NCBI GenBank assembly: GCA_017354895.1
Contig: CP071499.1
Location: 1,612,001 to 1,676,000, forward strand
Length of the DNA stretch: 64,000 nt
Direction of reading: 5' to 3'
Source of the DNA: Podospora comata
Taxonomy: Eukaryota; Ascomycota; Sordariomycetes; Sordariales; Podosporaceae
Shown here: piece by piece, positions 1 through 12,252 of the stretch
Layout: the number at the start of each line of letters is the position of its first letter
Position numbering within the stretch: the first letter of the stretch is position 1
The notes under the pieces: model-generated
Told to the model about the DNA's origin: nothing
Seen by the model: the letters and a program-made list of their open reading frames with translations, nothing else
Database searches by the model: none
Made by a program: the position numbers and the translations under genes

Positions 1-748
1 CCCTCCATCCCAGAAGAAGAAAACCCCTTCATCCCCTCCCACCCCCTCCCCCTCCGCATAGGAACCCCTCACACCCGCCTCCTAACCAACAAATACCTCC
101 ACAACCTGCCCCAACAAGGCGTCTTCACCATCCTAATAGACACCTACCGCCTCCACCTCCACGAACAGTTCAAATACGGCGGTCCCGACAATAACACACC
201 AAAAAAACCTTGCCACCACAACACACCTCAACCACCCGGCCCAGATACCACCACGCTCATCACCCACTTCATCACCCTCGCCTCCTGCCGTCTAAGGCCC
301 AACCCCCTCCTCCCACCCTGGTGGTCACCCACCAGCCTCAGCACCCTCCTCGACCTAGCCTCCGGTAACCTAACCACCTCCACCACCGCCCTCCTCCCCG
401 ACACTCCCCCAGAAACAAAGGATTGGCTCAACCTCACCACCCGCCCAGCAATGTCGAAAGAGGAGCTTCGTTCTCGCTACTATTATTCTCATAGTCAAAA
501 CAATCATCAACAATGAAGCCGAAAATGACAACATCCAGGACGTCAGCAAACCGCCGGGCAGAAACAAACCGAATAGTATCAAAAGGGGCGACTTCATCCT
601 CCAGCTCCGCTACCTGGCCCAGGTCATCTACGGCTGCCCAACCACAGGCGGCATCTCCTTCAAACCCACCATTGCCCTGCTGGCAGAAATCGAAAAGAGA
701 AAAGGCTGGGTGGAAGAGAGGCGGTTTTGGGAGTACTTACGGTCTTGA
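1..748 (+). CDS. C-terminal part of a MYND-type zinc finger-like fungal protein (partial)
   Basis: The first reading frame is open from base 1, so the gene starts outside the window. The visible protein has a DTYRLHLHEQFKYGG stretch, then a LASCRLRPNPLLPPWW block, then DWLNLTTRP. This order resembles the conserved tail of a family of fungal proteins often annotated as MYND zinc finger proteins (a DTYRLR-like block followed by LLPPWW). That family match is from memory. The reading frame closes at 513-515, and the last family-like block, GDFILQLRYLAQVIYG, continues in another frame to a TGA at 746-748. A small intron between about 470 and 586 is the likely link, but no donor-acceptor pair there is clearly best; a frame error or a decayed gene is also possible. 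The zinc finger itself would lie outside the window. Base use is very C-rich at the start and becomes G-rich near the stop. Confidence 0.45.
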
Positions 749-1235
749 GGTCTTTGACCATATCATGACCTAGGACATGACATTACAAATGCCCCTGCCG
801 TGTAAATCTGTCAGAATTCAACAAAACTGAACACGGCTCAACAGCTCTATCACACCCAAGAGTAAAAAACAACTTTAGCAATCACACCTGCACAAGGGTC
901 ACCCAAACGGCACGCACATAATATGTTCATACCTAACAAAACGAAGCACATCCCCCCCTTCATCATCTACATGCCTTCCGTTTTCGCTAAGATTATCAAA
1001 AAACATAAAAACATTCGCGGCTTCTCTCCCCCATCCCAAAGACCCATTTTCTTTGCTTCAATAACAACCCTTCATGTGTCTTCTACCCTCTCAAATCCCC
1101 ATCACGGCCCTCCTGTGGCCCCATTACACTTTCAGCCATGCAACTTCCTTCACCCTTCAGCTCCATCCGATCACTTTTTCACCTCTCAAAAACACCCCTC
1201 CTCTGTGGATGCCACCACCGCCGTCGGGTATTCTC
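749..1235. other. tail-to-tail intergenic region
   Basis: About 490 bases lie between the stops of the MYND-like gene and PTC1. The region must hold both 3' ends. I see no gene, repeat or RNA in it. Confidence 0.6.
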
Positions 1236-3120
1236 CTAAGACTTGGCCAGCGGCGGGTTAGAACCCATCGCCGGTTCGGCCAACGGCGGTGCCGGCTCCG
1301 TCAAATCCGGGACCTCAACATCTGATCGAGTCCCATCAACAACCACCGCATCCTTCGTGCCGTTACCCTCCACCGAGTTCACCACAGCCTGACTCGACTC
1401 CTCCTCAACAGAACCCTCAATTGCCGTCGGTGTAAAGTCCGCTTCCGCTTCTAGTTTAGCAGGGTCACGGCCGTGTCCAAAATTACTGGCCGAGATACCA
1501 ACCGCGGGCGTGTTTCCTTCAGCAATCTTGGCTTTCGTCTCATTGATAATCTTTTCTGCCTCGCTGAGCTTGCCCGAGGCAGACGCACTGTCCCCCTCGA
1601 CGCCAATCTCCTTGCTGGATTGCTGGTCGAGAGTGCCCTGCTTGTCAAAGCGGACGATCATACAAGAGAGGTTGTCAGTACTGAAGCGAGCAAGAGCGTG
1701 GTCAACAAGTTGTTTCGCTGCCGCACCGGGGTCCATCGTGTTGCGGACAAGGTCGACAGCCTCTTGATCTGAGGCAACGTCCCACAACTGCAGGATATAC
1801 GTTAGCATGCATGGTACTTGTAGGGCAGGATTAGACCTATAAACTTACCCCATCACAAGCAATAATGATAAACTCATCTTCATTTGGCTGCAAAACAGTC
1901 TCCGTAGTGTACGGGTGTCCTGTCACCAACTCCTTCATGTATGTGTCGCCCAACGCGCGAGTGACAGCAAGGACACCGTTCACGCGGTTGTTCAATATCA
2001 GGCCACCTGCTGCCGAGATGCGCTTGCCCTCATGCTCATCACTGCCCTTGTGGTCATAGGATAGCCGCATAGCCTTGCCCGCCCGACAGAGAACGATACG
2101 GGCGTCGCCGACGTTGGCGGTATAGAGAACACGCTGTCTCTTGGAAGCATCTTTTAACCTTGCATGCGCAGCTTCAGGGGCCGCTAATGACGGGGCGCTC
2201 TCCCCAGTCTTCGCCTCCTCCGCGGCCTTTGCCAACGCGGGTGCAATGGCCTGGGAACCAGTCACCGAGGCGTTGCTCGGGACCCGGTCTTCCCAACGAA
2301 GCACAGCGATGGCGGCGGTACAACCGCTGTTCTTGACTGGCAAGTTTGCCAGCTGCTGATCAACAGCAGTGAATGTTTGGTCGAGCAGCTCGGGTATCGG
2401 CGAGTTTGGATTCTTTTTGATGATGTCTTCGAGGATAAGATGAAGCTTCTTTCCGCACCAGTCGGCAGCAAACGTGCCGGCATGCCCGTCGAAAATCGCA
2501 AAGTACCCATTGTCCGTCTCTACCATGTCGCTGCCACCAGCCTCATCGGCATCGCCCGAGGACTTTGACGACTTGGAATCTGTACCGAGAGCCGGGGCTG
2601 GCGTACAGAGAAAGTTGTACAGGAATGCATGGGTGTCCTCCATCGTCCGCCTGCATCTCTTGTTGCGATCCTCCCAAACACCAACTTTGAAGGTAGATCG
2701 AGGGCCGGGGAGTGACGAGCCGGCGGCGTTGTTGTGCTGGCCCTGGGGCACGGCGAGTGCTTGATCTTTCTTGCCTAACTCTTCCAGAAGAGCCTGGTCC
2801 GTATTCTTAGAATTAGCACCTGCATCGCTGTTGCTGCCCTTCCCAGACTGAGTGAAGAGAGTATTCTTCGCCTGGGCTATGAGGTTGCTGGCTTTGGCGC
2901 TCACCCCGCTGCTCCGGCGCTTCTTCTGCTCAGCCGAGCTGCCCGCGCTGGGAGGACTGCCATTGCCACTCCGCCTCTCACCGCTCGCAGCCTGTTCGGT
3001 GGATTTGGTAGGCGATGGTGTAGCGCGGCCGGCGTCGTCCTTGTCCGGGGAAGGAGACTTGCTGCCAGCCTTGCTGCTCGAGTCCGCGATGCCGCTGTCT
3101 GACTTGGAACTGCCAAACAT
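1236..3120 (-). CDS. PTC1: PP2C-type serine/threonine phosphatase, Ptc1 family
   Basis: Two exons, 3120-1849 and 1787-1236, give 607 residues; the intron 1848-1788 starts GTAAGT and ends CTGCAG. The PP2C core starts at [20 protein letters not shown] and holds the metal-binding signatures [23 protein letters not shown] and, across the splice, IIACDGLWD. These match yeast Ptc1, a Mn/Mg-dependent phosphatase acting on stress MAP kinase pathways and organelle inheritance. The start is the Met of [10 protein letters not shown]: the frame stays open further upstream but has no earlier ATG. Compared with the yeast protein (281 residues) there is a roughly 135-residue Ser/Lys-rich N-terminal region, an Ala-rich insertion of about 40 residues inside the catalytic domain after LRWEDR, and a Glu/Ala/Val-rich tail of about 130 residues. 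Family assignment is firm; the role of the added segments is unknown. Confidence 0.93.
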
Positions 3121-3552
3121 CCTCAGCAGGCCTCCCTGGGAGAGACTGCGTAGTTTGCTGCCTGCCAGATTGGATGTTTTAACGAAATAGGGGGCTTGAA
3201 AGGAGATGGCCCCAGACGTGATCGAGGGATTCAACCGGGAGCAGCGGAACTCGGTGCGCTTCGGTGTATGGACTTGGAAATAGGCGCTTGCGTGGCGGTG
3301 GTGGTGAAGATGTGCGAGTTGATCCAATGGGCCACGAGGTGAGACAGGATGGCAGTGATGGGCAAGAAGACAGGAGGGACAGGAAGATCGTTGGTGGGCT
3401 GGTGCCTGGGTTGTCTGAGGGGTCTTGTGATGGGAGGTGTCCTGGGATGATGTAATGGCCCAAAGCTGCGGCGGCTGTTCTGGGTAGGTGCAGATGGCAA
3501 GGACTGCGGGAGTTGTGGGAAAGTGTGAAATCAGTTGGAGACGACGAGAGAA

Positions 3553-3574
3553 TACGGTACGGTACGGTACGGTA
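3553..3574. repeat. (TACGG)4 tandem repeat
   Basis: Four exact copies of TACGG followed by TA lie about 430 bases upstream of the PTC1 start codon, within its probable promoter or leader. Confidence 0.9.
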
Positions 3575-4323
3575 TGAATGCTGTGTCTGACAGCGGGTCA
3601 ACTCTCAGGAGGCCAGGCCGGTGTCGATCTGCCCAGCTGTGAGGCTTTGTCACGCCTGTCTCTGCGGTCCGTGGTTGTGTCGGTGGGTGTTGCTTGCAGG
3701 CGTAGCTGGGCGTCAGCGGCACGAAAGTGGGGTGATGGGAATCGATAGGCTGGGCACTAACGACCCTTGTCTCCCAAGGTTGCCAAGATGTCAGGGTTGT
3801 TGGACAAGGCAGCCCGTGAGGTTCTTGGGCTACTTTGATGTTTTGACGATGTTCAGGTATAGGTGGGCAATAGATGGATGGTAGCAGAAGCTGTCAAATG
3901 TTTCTTCAAGACTGTTTTCAATCATTGCAACTAGGAAGCAGTGGTGGGGTGTACGCTGATGTAATGTTACATGCACCCCAGATGAGCGTGAACAAAGAAC
4001 CGAGCTCTTCGGGACACCCATAGTAAACCCATAGATCATCTAAACTACCACTTCATAGTTCTGCTCCCCAAAAATGTACATGCCTACACTTGTCATAAAT
4101 CATCCGCCGCTTGGAAAGAATACCAGTGCGCCTTCCAGGTTATTTAACAGAAAAGCAGAAACAGACGAGCCGGAGGAGGGTTTATATCATCCCCAGCCCC
4201 CATTAACGGCCTTGTAAACTTGGTGACTGCCCATAGAAAGCCGAACAGTTTCAAGTAGCACTCCAACTCCGTAAGAACCTAAACCCACAAGCCATAACCG
4301 GATACAACACCACGCCTCCGCAA
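3575..4323. other. intergenic region between PTC1 promoter and VPS2 3' end
   Basis: About 750 bases with stops in all frames. It probably contains the rest of the PTC1 promoter and the VPS2 3' untranslated region. No supported feature. Confidence 0.5.
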
Positions 4324-5119
4324 TCATCGTCTGAGACTGTCCAGCCGGGCTTGTAGGTCGTCGTCCCCGGGATCTGCTCCGCCGCCTCCTCCTCCAACCG
4401 CCTGCGCAATCTTGGTCTCCGGCACGGATTGGGACTGGAGACCTGAAGGTGTTTCGCCGAGCTATAATTTGAATTCAATCAGCACGCCAGAAGAAAAGTC
4501 TTGGCAGCCACTGGTACTTACTGCTTGGCTCAAGTCTACACCAATCTCCTCCAAGACCTGTTCCACAATCTCATCACCCTCCTCTTCAGCACCGACGTCC
4601 ATGGCGTCATCAATAGCATCGTCCATCATCTCTTGCCTTTGCTCCATGATGTCGTTCTCCCGCTCAAACTCCATGGCGATTCGCTGGAGAGAGGGAAGGT
4701 TCATAGTACGGTTCATGCTCCCAAGTGCCATCGTAGCACCCTTCATCGCCTGCATCATCTGCTCGTTCGTGCGGTAGGTCTGGAGGCGGAGGGAGATCTT
4801 TTGCAGCTGGCTCTTCATGCCGTAGAACTTGTCAATGTATCGTCTGGTGCGAACCAAATCCTTTGCTTGAATCTTGCAAGCACCCATCTGGCCCTTCTGG
4901 GCGCTCTGGCGAATCTGGGCGACGAGAGCCTTCTCCTGCTTCTCCAGCTTGACGCGCTGCTGGTCCAATTCCCTGATCGCCTTGTCGAGGAGTCGCTGGT
5001 TCTTGCGCAGACGCTCGGCCGGCGTCATGCGCTTGCCGAAAGCCCATTCTAGGATCTTGAGATGGTCAGTCCTGACTATGCTGAGGTGTAGTGGGGCGGT
5101 GCGGGAGACTCACATTCAT
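4324..5119 (-). CDS. VPS2: ESCRT-III subunit Vps2 (CHMP2 homologue)
   Basis: Three exons: 5119-5114 (only ATG AAT), 5055-4522 and 4461-4324, giving 225 residues. Introns 5113-5056 (GTGAGT..AAG) and 4521-4462 (GTAAGT..TAG) are 58 and 60 bases. The protein starts MNILEWAFGKRMTPAERLRKN, the basic first helix of the Snf7 family, continues as a long charged coiled coil (KLEKQEKALVAQIRQSAQKGQ, then VRTRRYIDKFYGMKSQL), and ends with a Gly-rich linker and DLQARLDSLRR, a MIM1 helix that family members use to recruit the Vps4 ATPase. It would polymerise on endosomes to form multivesicular bodies. The six-base first exon was chosen because it restores the family's MN-LEWAFGK start. Product is certain; the first intron's AAG acceptor is less usual. 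Confidence 0.94.
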
Positions 5120-5912
5120 CTTGCCGGCTGTGATTCTCGAATGTGTGCAGAATTAGGTGTTGAGGACGAAATGCCGGCAGACCTGCTGGGCCGAGGACGT
5201 GTGTAGTTGAGTCAATGAAGAAACCAAGAGCAGGCTGCGCCGAAGTTGGTGGTGGTCTTGGTTGTCTTGGAGATGCGCTATCAGTCAAGGCAACGGCCTG
5301 TAATCCAGCCGCGGACGCGCAAGCCACTCTGAGGTTTTGAGCCACACCACGCTAAACACGGACGCTGACAGCTCACAGGGAAGCAAACCCACAGTGACCT
5401 CATCCAAACCCAGCTTTTGCCCCGCAAATTGCATGTGTTCATGACCCCAGGACAAGGTCATGGGAGTCTGTATCTCAAGAGGAAGTGCATCGATAATGCA
5501 AGGTGGACTCATTTTGGTCAGAATATGGGATAGTGAATACTGTTAGAGTATATCTAGCTTATTTCTGCTCTTCAGACCCTTTGTTCACCTGTTAGCCCGC
5601 GCGGAGCAGTATCATGATCTCAAAATATAGAGCTCCATATGGAAGAAACGCCCTATCGGTGCTATCAGAAAATGGAATGTTCGGAAGGGCAACAGCCAAT
5701 CAGAATGTGCCTTGCCTTGCGACGAACGGGAGATTTGCCGCTCCGCTAAAAATCATGCGGACGACGGGGAGCCATGATGAAAAACGTCAACCGAACAATT
5801 GCCCGACCTGCCATAGCCTACGGAAGTACCCAAACCTTCGTTATGAATTTTGACTAGACTGTCCTGCACACCATCTCCCCTCCACCCTCCCGATACGTGG
5901 CAAGCTGTCGCC
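5120..5912. promoter_or_regulatory. shared 5' region of VPS2 (-) and FZO1 (+)
   Basis: About 790 bases separate the divergent start codons, so both promoters lie here. I see no clear TATA box or repeated site. Position, not motif, supports the call. Confidence 0.5.
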
Positions 5913-8764
5913 ATGAGCCAAGAGTACTTTTCGCCAAAGGGCAAGGGTGTCCGGCGGCCCAACGACAATGCCACTCCCGATGCCGATGCCCATCATGAGC
6001 CGAGTGACGCCAACTCAAATTACAACCGCCCCCCGCGCGCTTCGACCGCGCCCTCGTACATGACTGTAGGAAACGGTTCTTCGGCAAACGCTGCACGACT
6101 TCAAGCCATGCTGGAACAAGATTCTGGATACGGCGGCAGCATCGCCGGTGACGACGTCAACTCGTCGCTTTTCAACCCGGCGTCTTCGGGTTGGGACAAT
6201 GTGATTCACGAAGACCGGCCAATGCGTGGCGGCCATAGTAACGAAGCCGACCGCTCCGCTCAGGCCAGCGCCGTCCATCAGCTCTGGTACAATCAGCACC
6301 GAAACACCCTCGGCCGGGCCATCAGCACCGTCGTCGAGCTCTTGAGCGACCTGCAACGCTTCAACGAGACATGGCCTGCCCACTACCCCTCAGTCCAGCG
6401 GGCTGCCCTCGATTCCCCCTCCCACCCGTCATCGAGACCCGGTTTTCACCAGGCATACTCGACCGCCGGTGATCTGGCAAATGGACCGCAGCTCAACGCC
6501 GCTCAGCCGCCCCTCCGGCGAGCTATGACCTCCGTCGAGGACGCCGCCGCCGCCGCCGAGTCCAGCCGAGCCGCCGAGACCAGAACCGTCGCCGAGCCCC
6601 GTCTTGTGTCGCCTCAGATAGCCCAGGAATTTTCCGTCTTGAAGTTGGATTTGAAGCTTGGTTCCCTCCACCAGACGGAACTGGTACATTCGCTGGAGAA
6701 GAGCTCGGTTGCTGCGTTGCTGGACGGGAAGATTCAGTCCAGTATCAGACATCTACAGGCTCTTCGGGAGCGTATCGAGGACACCTCCAGCAAGGTCTTG
6801 GTCACGGGTGATTTGAACGCTGGCAAATCGACATTCTGCAACGCCCTTTTGCGACGAAAGGTTCTCCCCGAAGATCAGCAGCCATGCACGAGCATTTTCT
6901 GCGAGGTATTGGATGCGAGGGAAAACTGCGGCATTGAGGAGGTTCACGCTGTACACAGGGATGCTGTTTACAACCGTCACGACGAGGCTACCTACGATGT
7001 GTATCCTCTGAAGGACCTCGAGAGAATTGTGATCGACAACACTGTGTACATGCAGTGCAAGGTATATGTCAAGGACGCCAGGTCGATCGATGAATCTTTG
7101 CTGAATAACGGTGTGGTTGACATCGCCCTTATCGACGCCCCCGGTCTCAATATGGACACCACCAAGACTACAGCTATTTTTGCACGACAGGAGGAGATTG
7201 ATGTTGTGGTGTTTGTGGTCTCGGCCATGAACCACTTTACCCAAACGGGTACCGAGTTCATTCGAGCGGCCGCCGCTGAGAAGGCCTATCTGTTCGTCGT
7301 GGTCAACCATTTCGACAATATCAGGGACAAGGACCGGTGCCAGAAGCAAATTCTCACCCAAATCCGCGGTCTCAGCCCCGCGACATACAAGGAAGCCGGT
7401 GAGCTCGTGCACTTCGTCTCCAGTTCCGCCATCCCAGTAGCACCAAACCCCCCTGGAGGCCCCGGCGGCGGTGGTGGTTCAGGAAGCTCCAGCGGCGGCG
7501 GGTTCGGCGATGACCCGGGTGATAATGACCCCAAGGGCAAGGGCAAAGACAAGGAGATGGCCAGAGACTTTTCTGCCCTCGAGCAGTCTTTGCGTAGATT
7601 TGTGCTGGAGAAGCGCGCTCGCTCCAAGTTGGCTCCTGCCAAGACATATCTCACCAACATTTTGAACGACGTCAACGTTCTCGCCACTGTCAACACCGAA
7701 GTTGCCCAGGCGGAATACGACCGTGTGAACTCGGAGCTGCAGGCGCTGGAGCCCCAGCTTGAGGCTGGCAAGAGGGCCAGGGCAGAGATCAGCGAGCAGG
7801 TTGACCGGACCATCGAGGACACTTGCCAGGAGGTCTACGACTACTCTCGCACGACCATCAACTCGGCCATCAACCACGCCGGCGATGATAACCTGGGAAT
7901 TGAGTACCCCGGTCTCTTCAGCGCCTTCCAGTATGCCGATGATCTCAAGGCTGCCATGCTTTCCCACATTGCCGCCTCGGTCGTCCACTGCGAGGAGAAC
8001 GCCAGAAAGAAGACAGTTGCTGGTGTCGAGTCGATCAAAAAGCTGGGTATCAAGCATCTGGGGGATGAGTACCAGAACCTCAACTTCAAGTCGGAGGTCA
8101 TGTTCCAGGGCCGGAAGGATGCTTTGGCTCGCCAGGTGGACATTTCTACCGAGTTTGCGGACTTTGTCGACTTTTCGACGCTGATGCAGAGGGAGGAGAA
8201 GGCCGGCATGGCGCTCACGGTGGCGGGTGTGGTTGGTACAACTGTTATCAGTGGGTACAGCCAGGTGAACCTCGCTTTTAGAGCGGCTCAGATTTTGGGG
8301 AGTGAGAACTTGAGGAAGTTGATTATTCCGGGTGTTATTGCTGGTGGTGAGTTTTTCTTTTCTCTCGTGTGACCATTATCAATAAGCTGACATTTTCCAC
8401 AGCTGCTGCTCTGGCGTTTTATGTCCTCTCTCAGATCCCTCACTCCCTTCCTGCCCGCCTCAGCCAAAAGATTGCCACGCAGCTTGAGGCGATGGATTAT
8501 GTTCATCAGAACAGCAGCCGGATTTCGGGGAAGGTGAGGAAGGTGTTGCTCATTCCGGCGAATAACCTCAGGGTTGGGCTGCAAAAGTCGGTGGAGCAAT
8601 TGGGCGCGAGGAGGGATGAGACGGTCAAGGTGAGGAAGGAGAGCAGTGATGCGTTGAGGTATTTTGGGAATCTGGTGCAGAGGAGTGCGCATCAGAGGCA
8701 GGTGGTGGAGGGGGTGGATTTGGATGGGCATCCGCCGGGTATGGCGGGGCATCCGGGGTATTGA
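5913..8764 (+). CDS. FZO1: mitofusin Fzo1, outer-membrane mitochondrial fusion GTPase
   Basis: Two exons, 5913-8346 and 8403-8764, give 931 residues; the intron 8347-8402 starts GTGAGT and ends CACAG. The GTPase motifs are visible: P-loop GDLNAGKS near residue 299, DAPGLNMDTTKT (G3) and NHFD (G4). A Gly/Ser/Pro-rich insert (GGPGGGGGSGSSSGG) follows the GTPase domain, then a long heptad-repeat region. Near the C-terminus two hydrophobic segments, TVAGVVGTTVISG and IIPGVIAGAAALAFYVL, fit the paired membrane anchor of mitofusins, with the last about 100 residues again helical. The protein tethers and fuses outer mitochondrial membranes. The start is the first ATG of the frame (MSQEYFSPKGKG). The N-terminal 200 residues look disordered, and only an HQLWYNQHR segment there looks conserved. 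Confidence 0.96.
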
Positions 8765-8971
8765 GGGGGAGTTGTATAGTATGATTGATTGTTGCACATG
8801 ATGAAGATGGGGCGTTATTTGGCTTGGGGGGCTGGAGGGAAGGGAGAGGGTTGGAAAATTGGAGAGGTCCTGAGATGCATACGTGAAAACAGCGAACTGA
8901 TGGGAGGAGAGAAGGGGGGTGAGGGGGGTATGAGTTATATCACGAGAACCTGAGTTATTTTTCTACACTCT

Positions 8972-8974
<3 letters not shown>

Positions 8975-9003
<29 letters not shown>
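8975..9003. repeat. poly(T) tract, 29 bases
   Basis: An uninterrupted run of T lies about 210 bases after the FZO1 stop, probably near or past its 3' end. Long runs of this kind exclude nucleosomes and are prone to length errors in assembly. Confidence 0.9.
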
Positions 9004-9094
9004 GTGGATGAGGATCTCCTAGATGATGGCTTTCTTTTGTTGAGTGCGTGTGATGGTTTGTGGATCGGGGGAGAGAAAAATGTCGAGGTTGTGT

Positions 9095-9118
9095 AGGCAG
9101 GCAGGCAGGCAGGCAGGT
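9095..9118. repeat. (AGGC)n tandem repeat
   Basis: Five AGGC units followed by a variant AGGT lie in the convergent gap between FZO1 and MPP-alpha. A simple satellite with no other feature nearby; the rest of 8765-9634 holds no gene I can support. Confidence 0.85.
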
Positions 9119-9634
9119 AGAACAAAACAATCAAATAAGGCCCTCTCCAATTCGATTATTCTCCAGTTTAACAACTGAAGCTTCCCTTTGGTAAACAAAC
9201 ACACAGCTCTTGTGAGTAATACAATGCTTTTCTTTCCTAGTAAGCAAACATCGGAACTCTGGAGTCGGCAAAACACAAAAAGCTCGCTCACATCCACACT
9301 TTATTGGATTGTGGTGCCCGGCGCCGAAAACTCCCAGAGGCTTACCACTTGGCCATTTGGCACAGAGTGTGCTGCTGTCCTTGTTGGCTGGTAGTTGCTG
9401 GAAGAAATACAAATACCGTGGTTGTGTTGCTCCTTCCTGTTGTCGTCGACAATAAGGAAGCAAGGTGAGACTTTGGATGATGAACTGGGTGGGTGGTGTC
9501 TTCCCCTGTTGTCAAACACAAAACCCGCTAATACAAGGTATCTACTTTGAATGTTTGTACATTTCTCTCATTTCACAGATACATCTATCTACCCTACCCT
9601 ATCTTACACACTCTCTCCTTACTTGCCCACCCAT

Positions 9635-11465
9635 CTAATTCCTCCCCAACTTCCAACTAGCAATAATATCCTGTATCTGCTCCCACCCAATCACCTCCTG
9701 CCTCCCACTCCCATGTTGACTCGCCTCCTGCAACACCACCGTCGGCGCCCCTGACCCCCCGCCCGGGTTGTTCACCAACCCACCAAGCACCTGCTTCGCC
9801 ACCCTCCTCAGGTCCTTCGGCGTCAACCGGTTGATCTGGCGCGTCATCTCCCTCACTGGGATCTTCCTCCCGTGAACCTGCACCTGTCTTCCCAAATCTT
9901 CCAGCTCAACCATCCTGCTCTCCAGGTTCATCAGCAAGCTCGACCGGAGCTGGTTCTTGGCCCGGTTGACCTCTACCTCTCCAAGGCCCGTGTACCCCGA
10001 GTCGTGGGTGAGAGCCTGGAGCTCGCGGCACATGACGTGGAGCATGGGGATGGTGCGACCTGGATAACATGAGGCTGCGATGCCGAAGAGACCAGAGTCC
10101 TTGTAGGAGTGGTTGAAGGCTATGCAGGACTCTACCCAGCCGTGTTGGTTGAGGACGTTGGTGTACAAACGAGAGTACATGCCCTTTCCTGGGCCGCCGG
10201 CGGAGAAGGAGCCGCCGCCGCCAAGAAGGGTTTGAAGAGTGGCCAAGGCAAAGATATCTGGAGAGGAGATGGGAAGGCCTTCGAAGCAGAGGTGGATATG
10301 GGAAAATGTGGGGAGATTGGGGTTGATTGGTGGGGGCTGAGTTGGGAGGGTGAGGAAGCCGCCGGTATAGGTAGCTGGTCGGTTGAGGTCGGCTTCGGTG
10401 ATGGGGGTGACTACTGGGCGAAGGATTGAGGATGGGGAAGATGACTGTTGTGGGGCGAGGTTCTTGAGAATCTTGCCAAACAGGCCGGAGGGTTGTTCGG
10501 GTTCTGGGGATGTTGGTGGTGTTGAGGCAGCTGAGGAGGCCTCGCTTGATGAGTCGGTGGGAGTGGTTGGTTCTGATACAACCGGTCTTGAACGCTCCAT
10601 ATCACCAAAGTATTTCTGTGCAAGCTCGACGGCCTCGGCGTGAGGAACACCGGCAAAGGCCACTACCATGCGGTCTGGTTGGTAGAAGGCGTCCCTATAG
10701 GCCTGGATAACGTCCTTATTGATAACGCTCAGCCTCTCCTGAGGGCAGAGCAAGGGGTTCCCTAATGTGTTGTCCTTGAAAGCAGCTGTATGAACCAACT
10801 CTGGCAAGATCAGCTCCGGTTTGGACCAAATCTCTCCCACTTCGTACTCGGCCGTCTCGAGTTGTTGAGCAATTTCCTCGTCGGTCAATCGGGGGTTTCG
10901 GATCGTGTCGGCCAACAGTTCCACGGTGGTAGGAATGGCAGAGTTGAAGGTTGCTGCTTGGTACATCATGGATTCTCTGGAAGAAGCGCATTGGATATTG
11001 CCGCCCAGTTGCTCTACTGTCTCCAACATCTCGTCCGCTGATCGTGATCTTGTCGACTTGAAGGCTAGCCTGTCCATGATGTGACTGGCTCCCCGGAGGG
11101 AGTCGTTCTCGTATCGTGACCCGGCATCGATGTAGACTCCCACTCCCGAGAAGGCATCGGGCAAATCCTCAGAGGCGACTCGAATTCCATTTGGTAGCGT
11201 GGTGATCTTGTCGGTTTCTGTTGGGTCCTGCAACCGAGGGATATGTTAGCCATGTATTGCTGGCCTGACTCTGTCATTGCTCTTCGTCTCATCTCACTCT
11301 TGTTGCACGTTTATTAGCCTTTGCCTCCCGATGTGCCCTTTCGTATTTCAAGACATGCTCAGTGGCATAGCGCCTTGAGCCGACAGGCGAGTAACTCGGC
11401 CTCGCGGGGTGCCATGGCAGATGTGTCTGGTTCAACAGCCTCGTGGGCCGGCAGGATCTAAACAT
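9635..11465 (-). CDS. MAS2: mitochondrial processing peptidase alpha subunit
   Basis: Two exons, 11465-11298 and 11227-9635, give 586 residues; the intron 11297-11228 is GTGAGA..TTGCAG. The first exon encodes a basic, Ser/Arg-rich leader (MFRSCRPTRLLNQ.. SRRYATEHV) typical of a matrix presequence. The second starts TTLPNGIRVASEDLPDAFSGVGVYIDAGSRYE, the start of the M16 peptidase fold. The position of the zinc motif reads HIMDRLAF rather than HxxEH, and the glycine-rich substrate loop GGGGSFSAGGPGKGMYSRLY is intact, which together identify the non-catalytic alpha subunit that binds presequences for the beta subunit. A Ser/Thr/Pro-rich insert near residues 280-320 (SSEASSAASTPPTSPEPEQ) appears lineage-specific. 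The start is the only in-frame ATG of exon 1. Confidence 0.95.
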
Positions 11466-12252
11466 GACTGCGGCGAGTGGTCTGGCAGCAGCAGACCAGG
11501 TGACAATCCGGCTTGCGCGAGGCTGAAATATCGAATGCGATCTTCCTGAGGGGATTGCGCAACTCAACAAGCACCCACCAAGGCAGATCCATCCATAATG
11601 TTCTTGAGCTTATCGATAAGAAATTCGCAGCAGCACTACGGGTGGGCCTTACGTAAGGCTGCGACTACCCTGCACCATCACCAGCCTGCAGCTGGCCAAG
11701 CACACACACACACAGTCAGCAACACAGTGCGCATGGCCCAGCCAAGTGATGTAAAAAGCAGGGTTGGTCAAATCATGCGCCGCACAGAGCAGAGACAAAG
11801 CTGCAACGGCTGACCTCGACACCGACTCCTACGACAGACAGAATCTTGGCTGTTCGACTTTGTGAGGGGGCACGACAGGAAGGACGGAAAAATAAACACT
11901 CGGATATCAGAAAACCTGGAAGTAAGGTAATTATCCCAGATATTTCTGGAACACTGAGCTACTACTAGACTGTAAGAATTTCCCATCGGTCCTGCGAGTG
12001 TGGCGGCCTGGCCGACCGAAGCGGTTGAACCACACATGGCTGCTGCTGACCTTTCTGCCCTATCAGTCGCGCCTAGGGGAAGCCTAGGCTCTGAACGCCC
12101 CCCTCAGCAAAACCCCAAATCTCCCAACCACTAAACCGCGACGTGCTTGTTACGATACCCACCGCAAATTTCACCCCCTTTGACAACGTCTTCCATCCCG
12201 CCTCGTTTTTCTGCCTCCATGTAAACCTCGGTGCGCTCTTTGACTTTGCTCA
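11466..12252. promoter_or_regulatory. divergent promoter region of MAS2 (-) and DMA1 (+)
   Basis: About 790 bases between start codons. A short (CA)7 tract at about 11700-11714 is the only simple repeat seen. No gene or clear operator. Confidence 0.45.
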
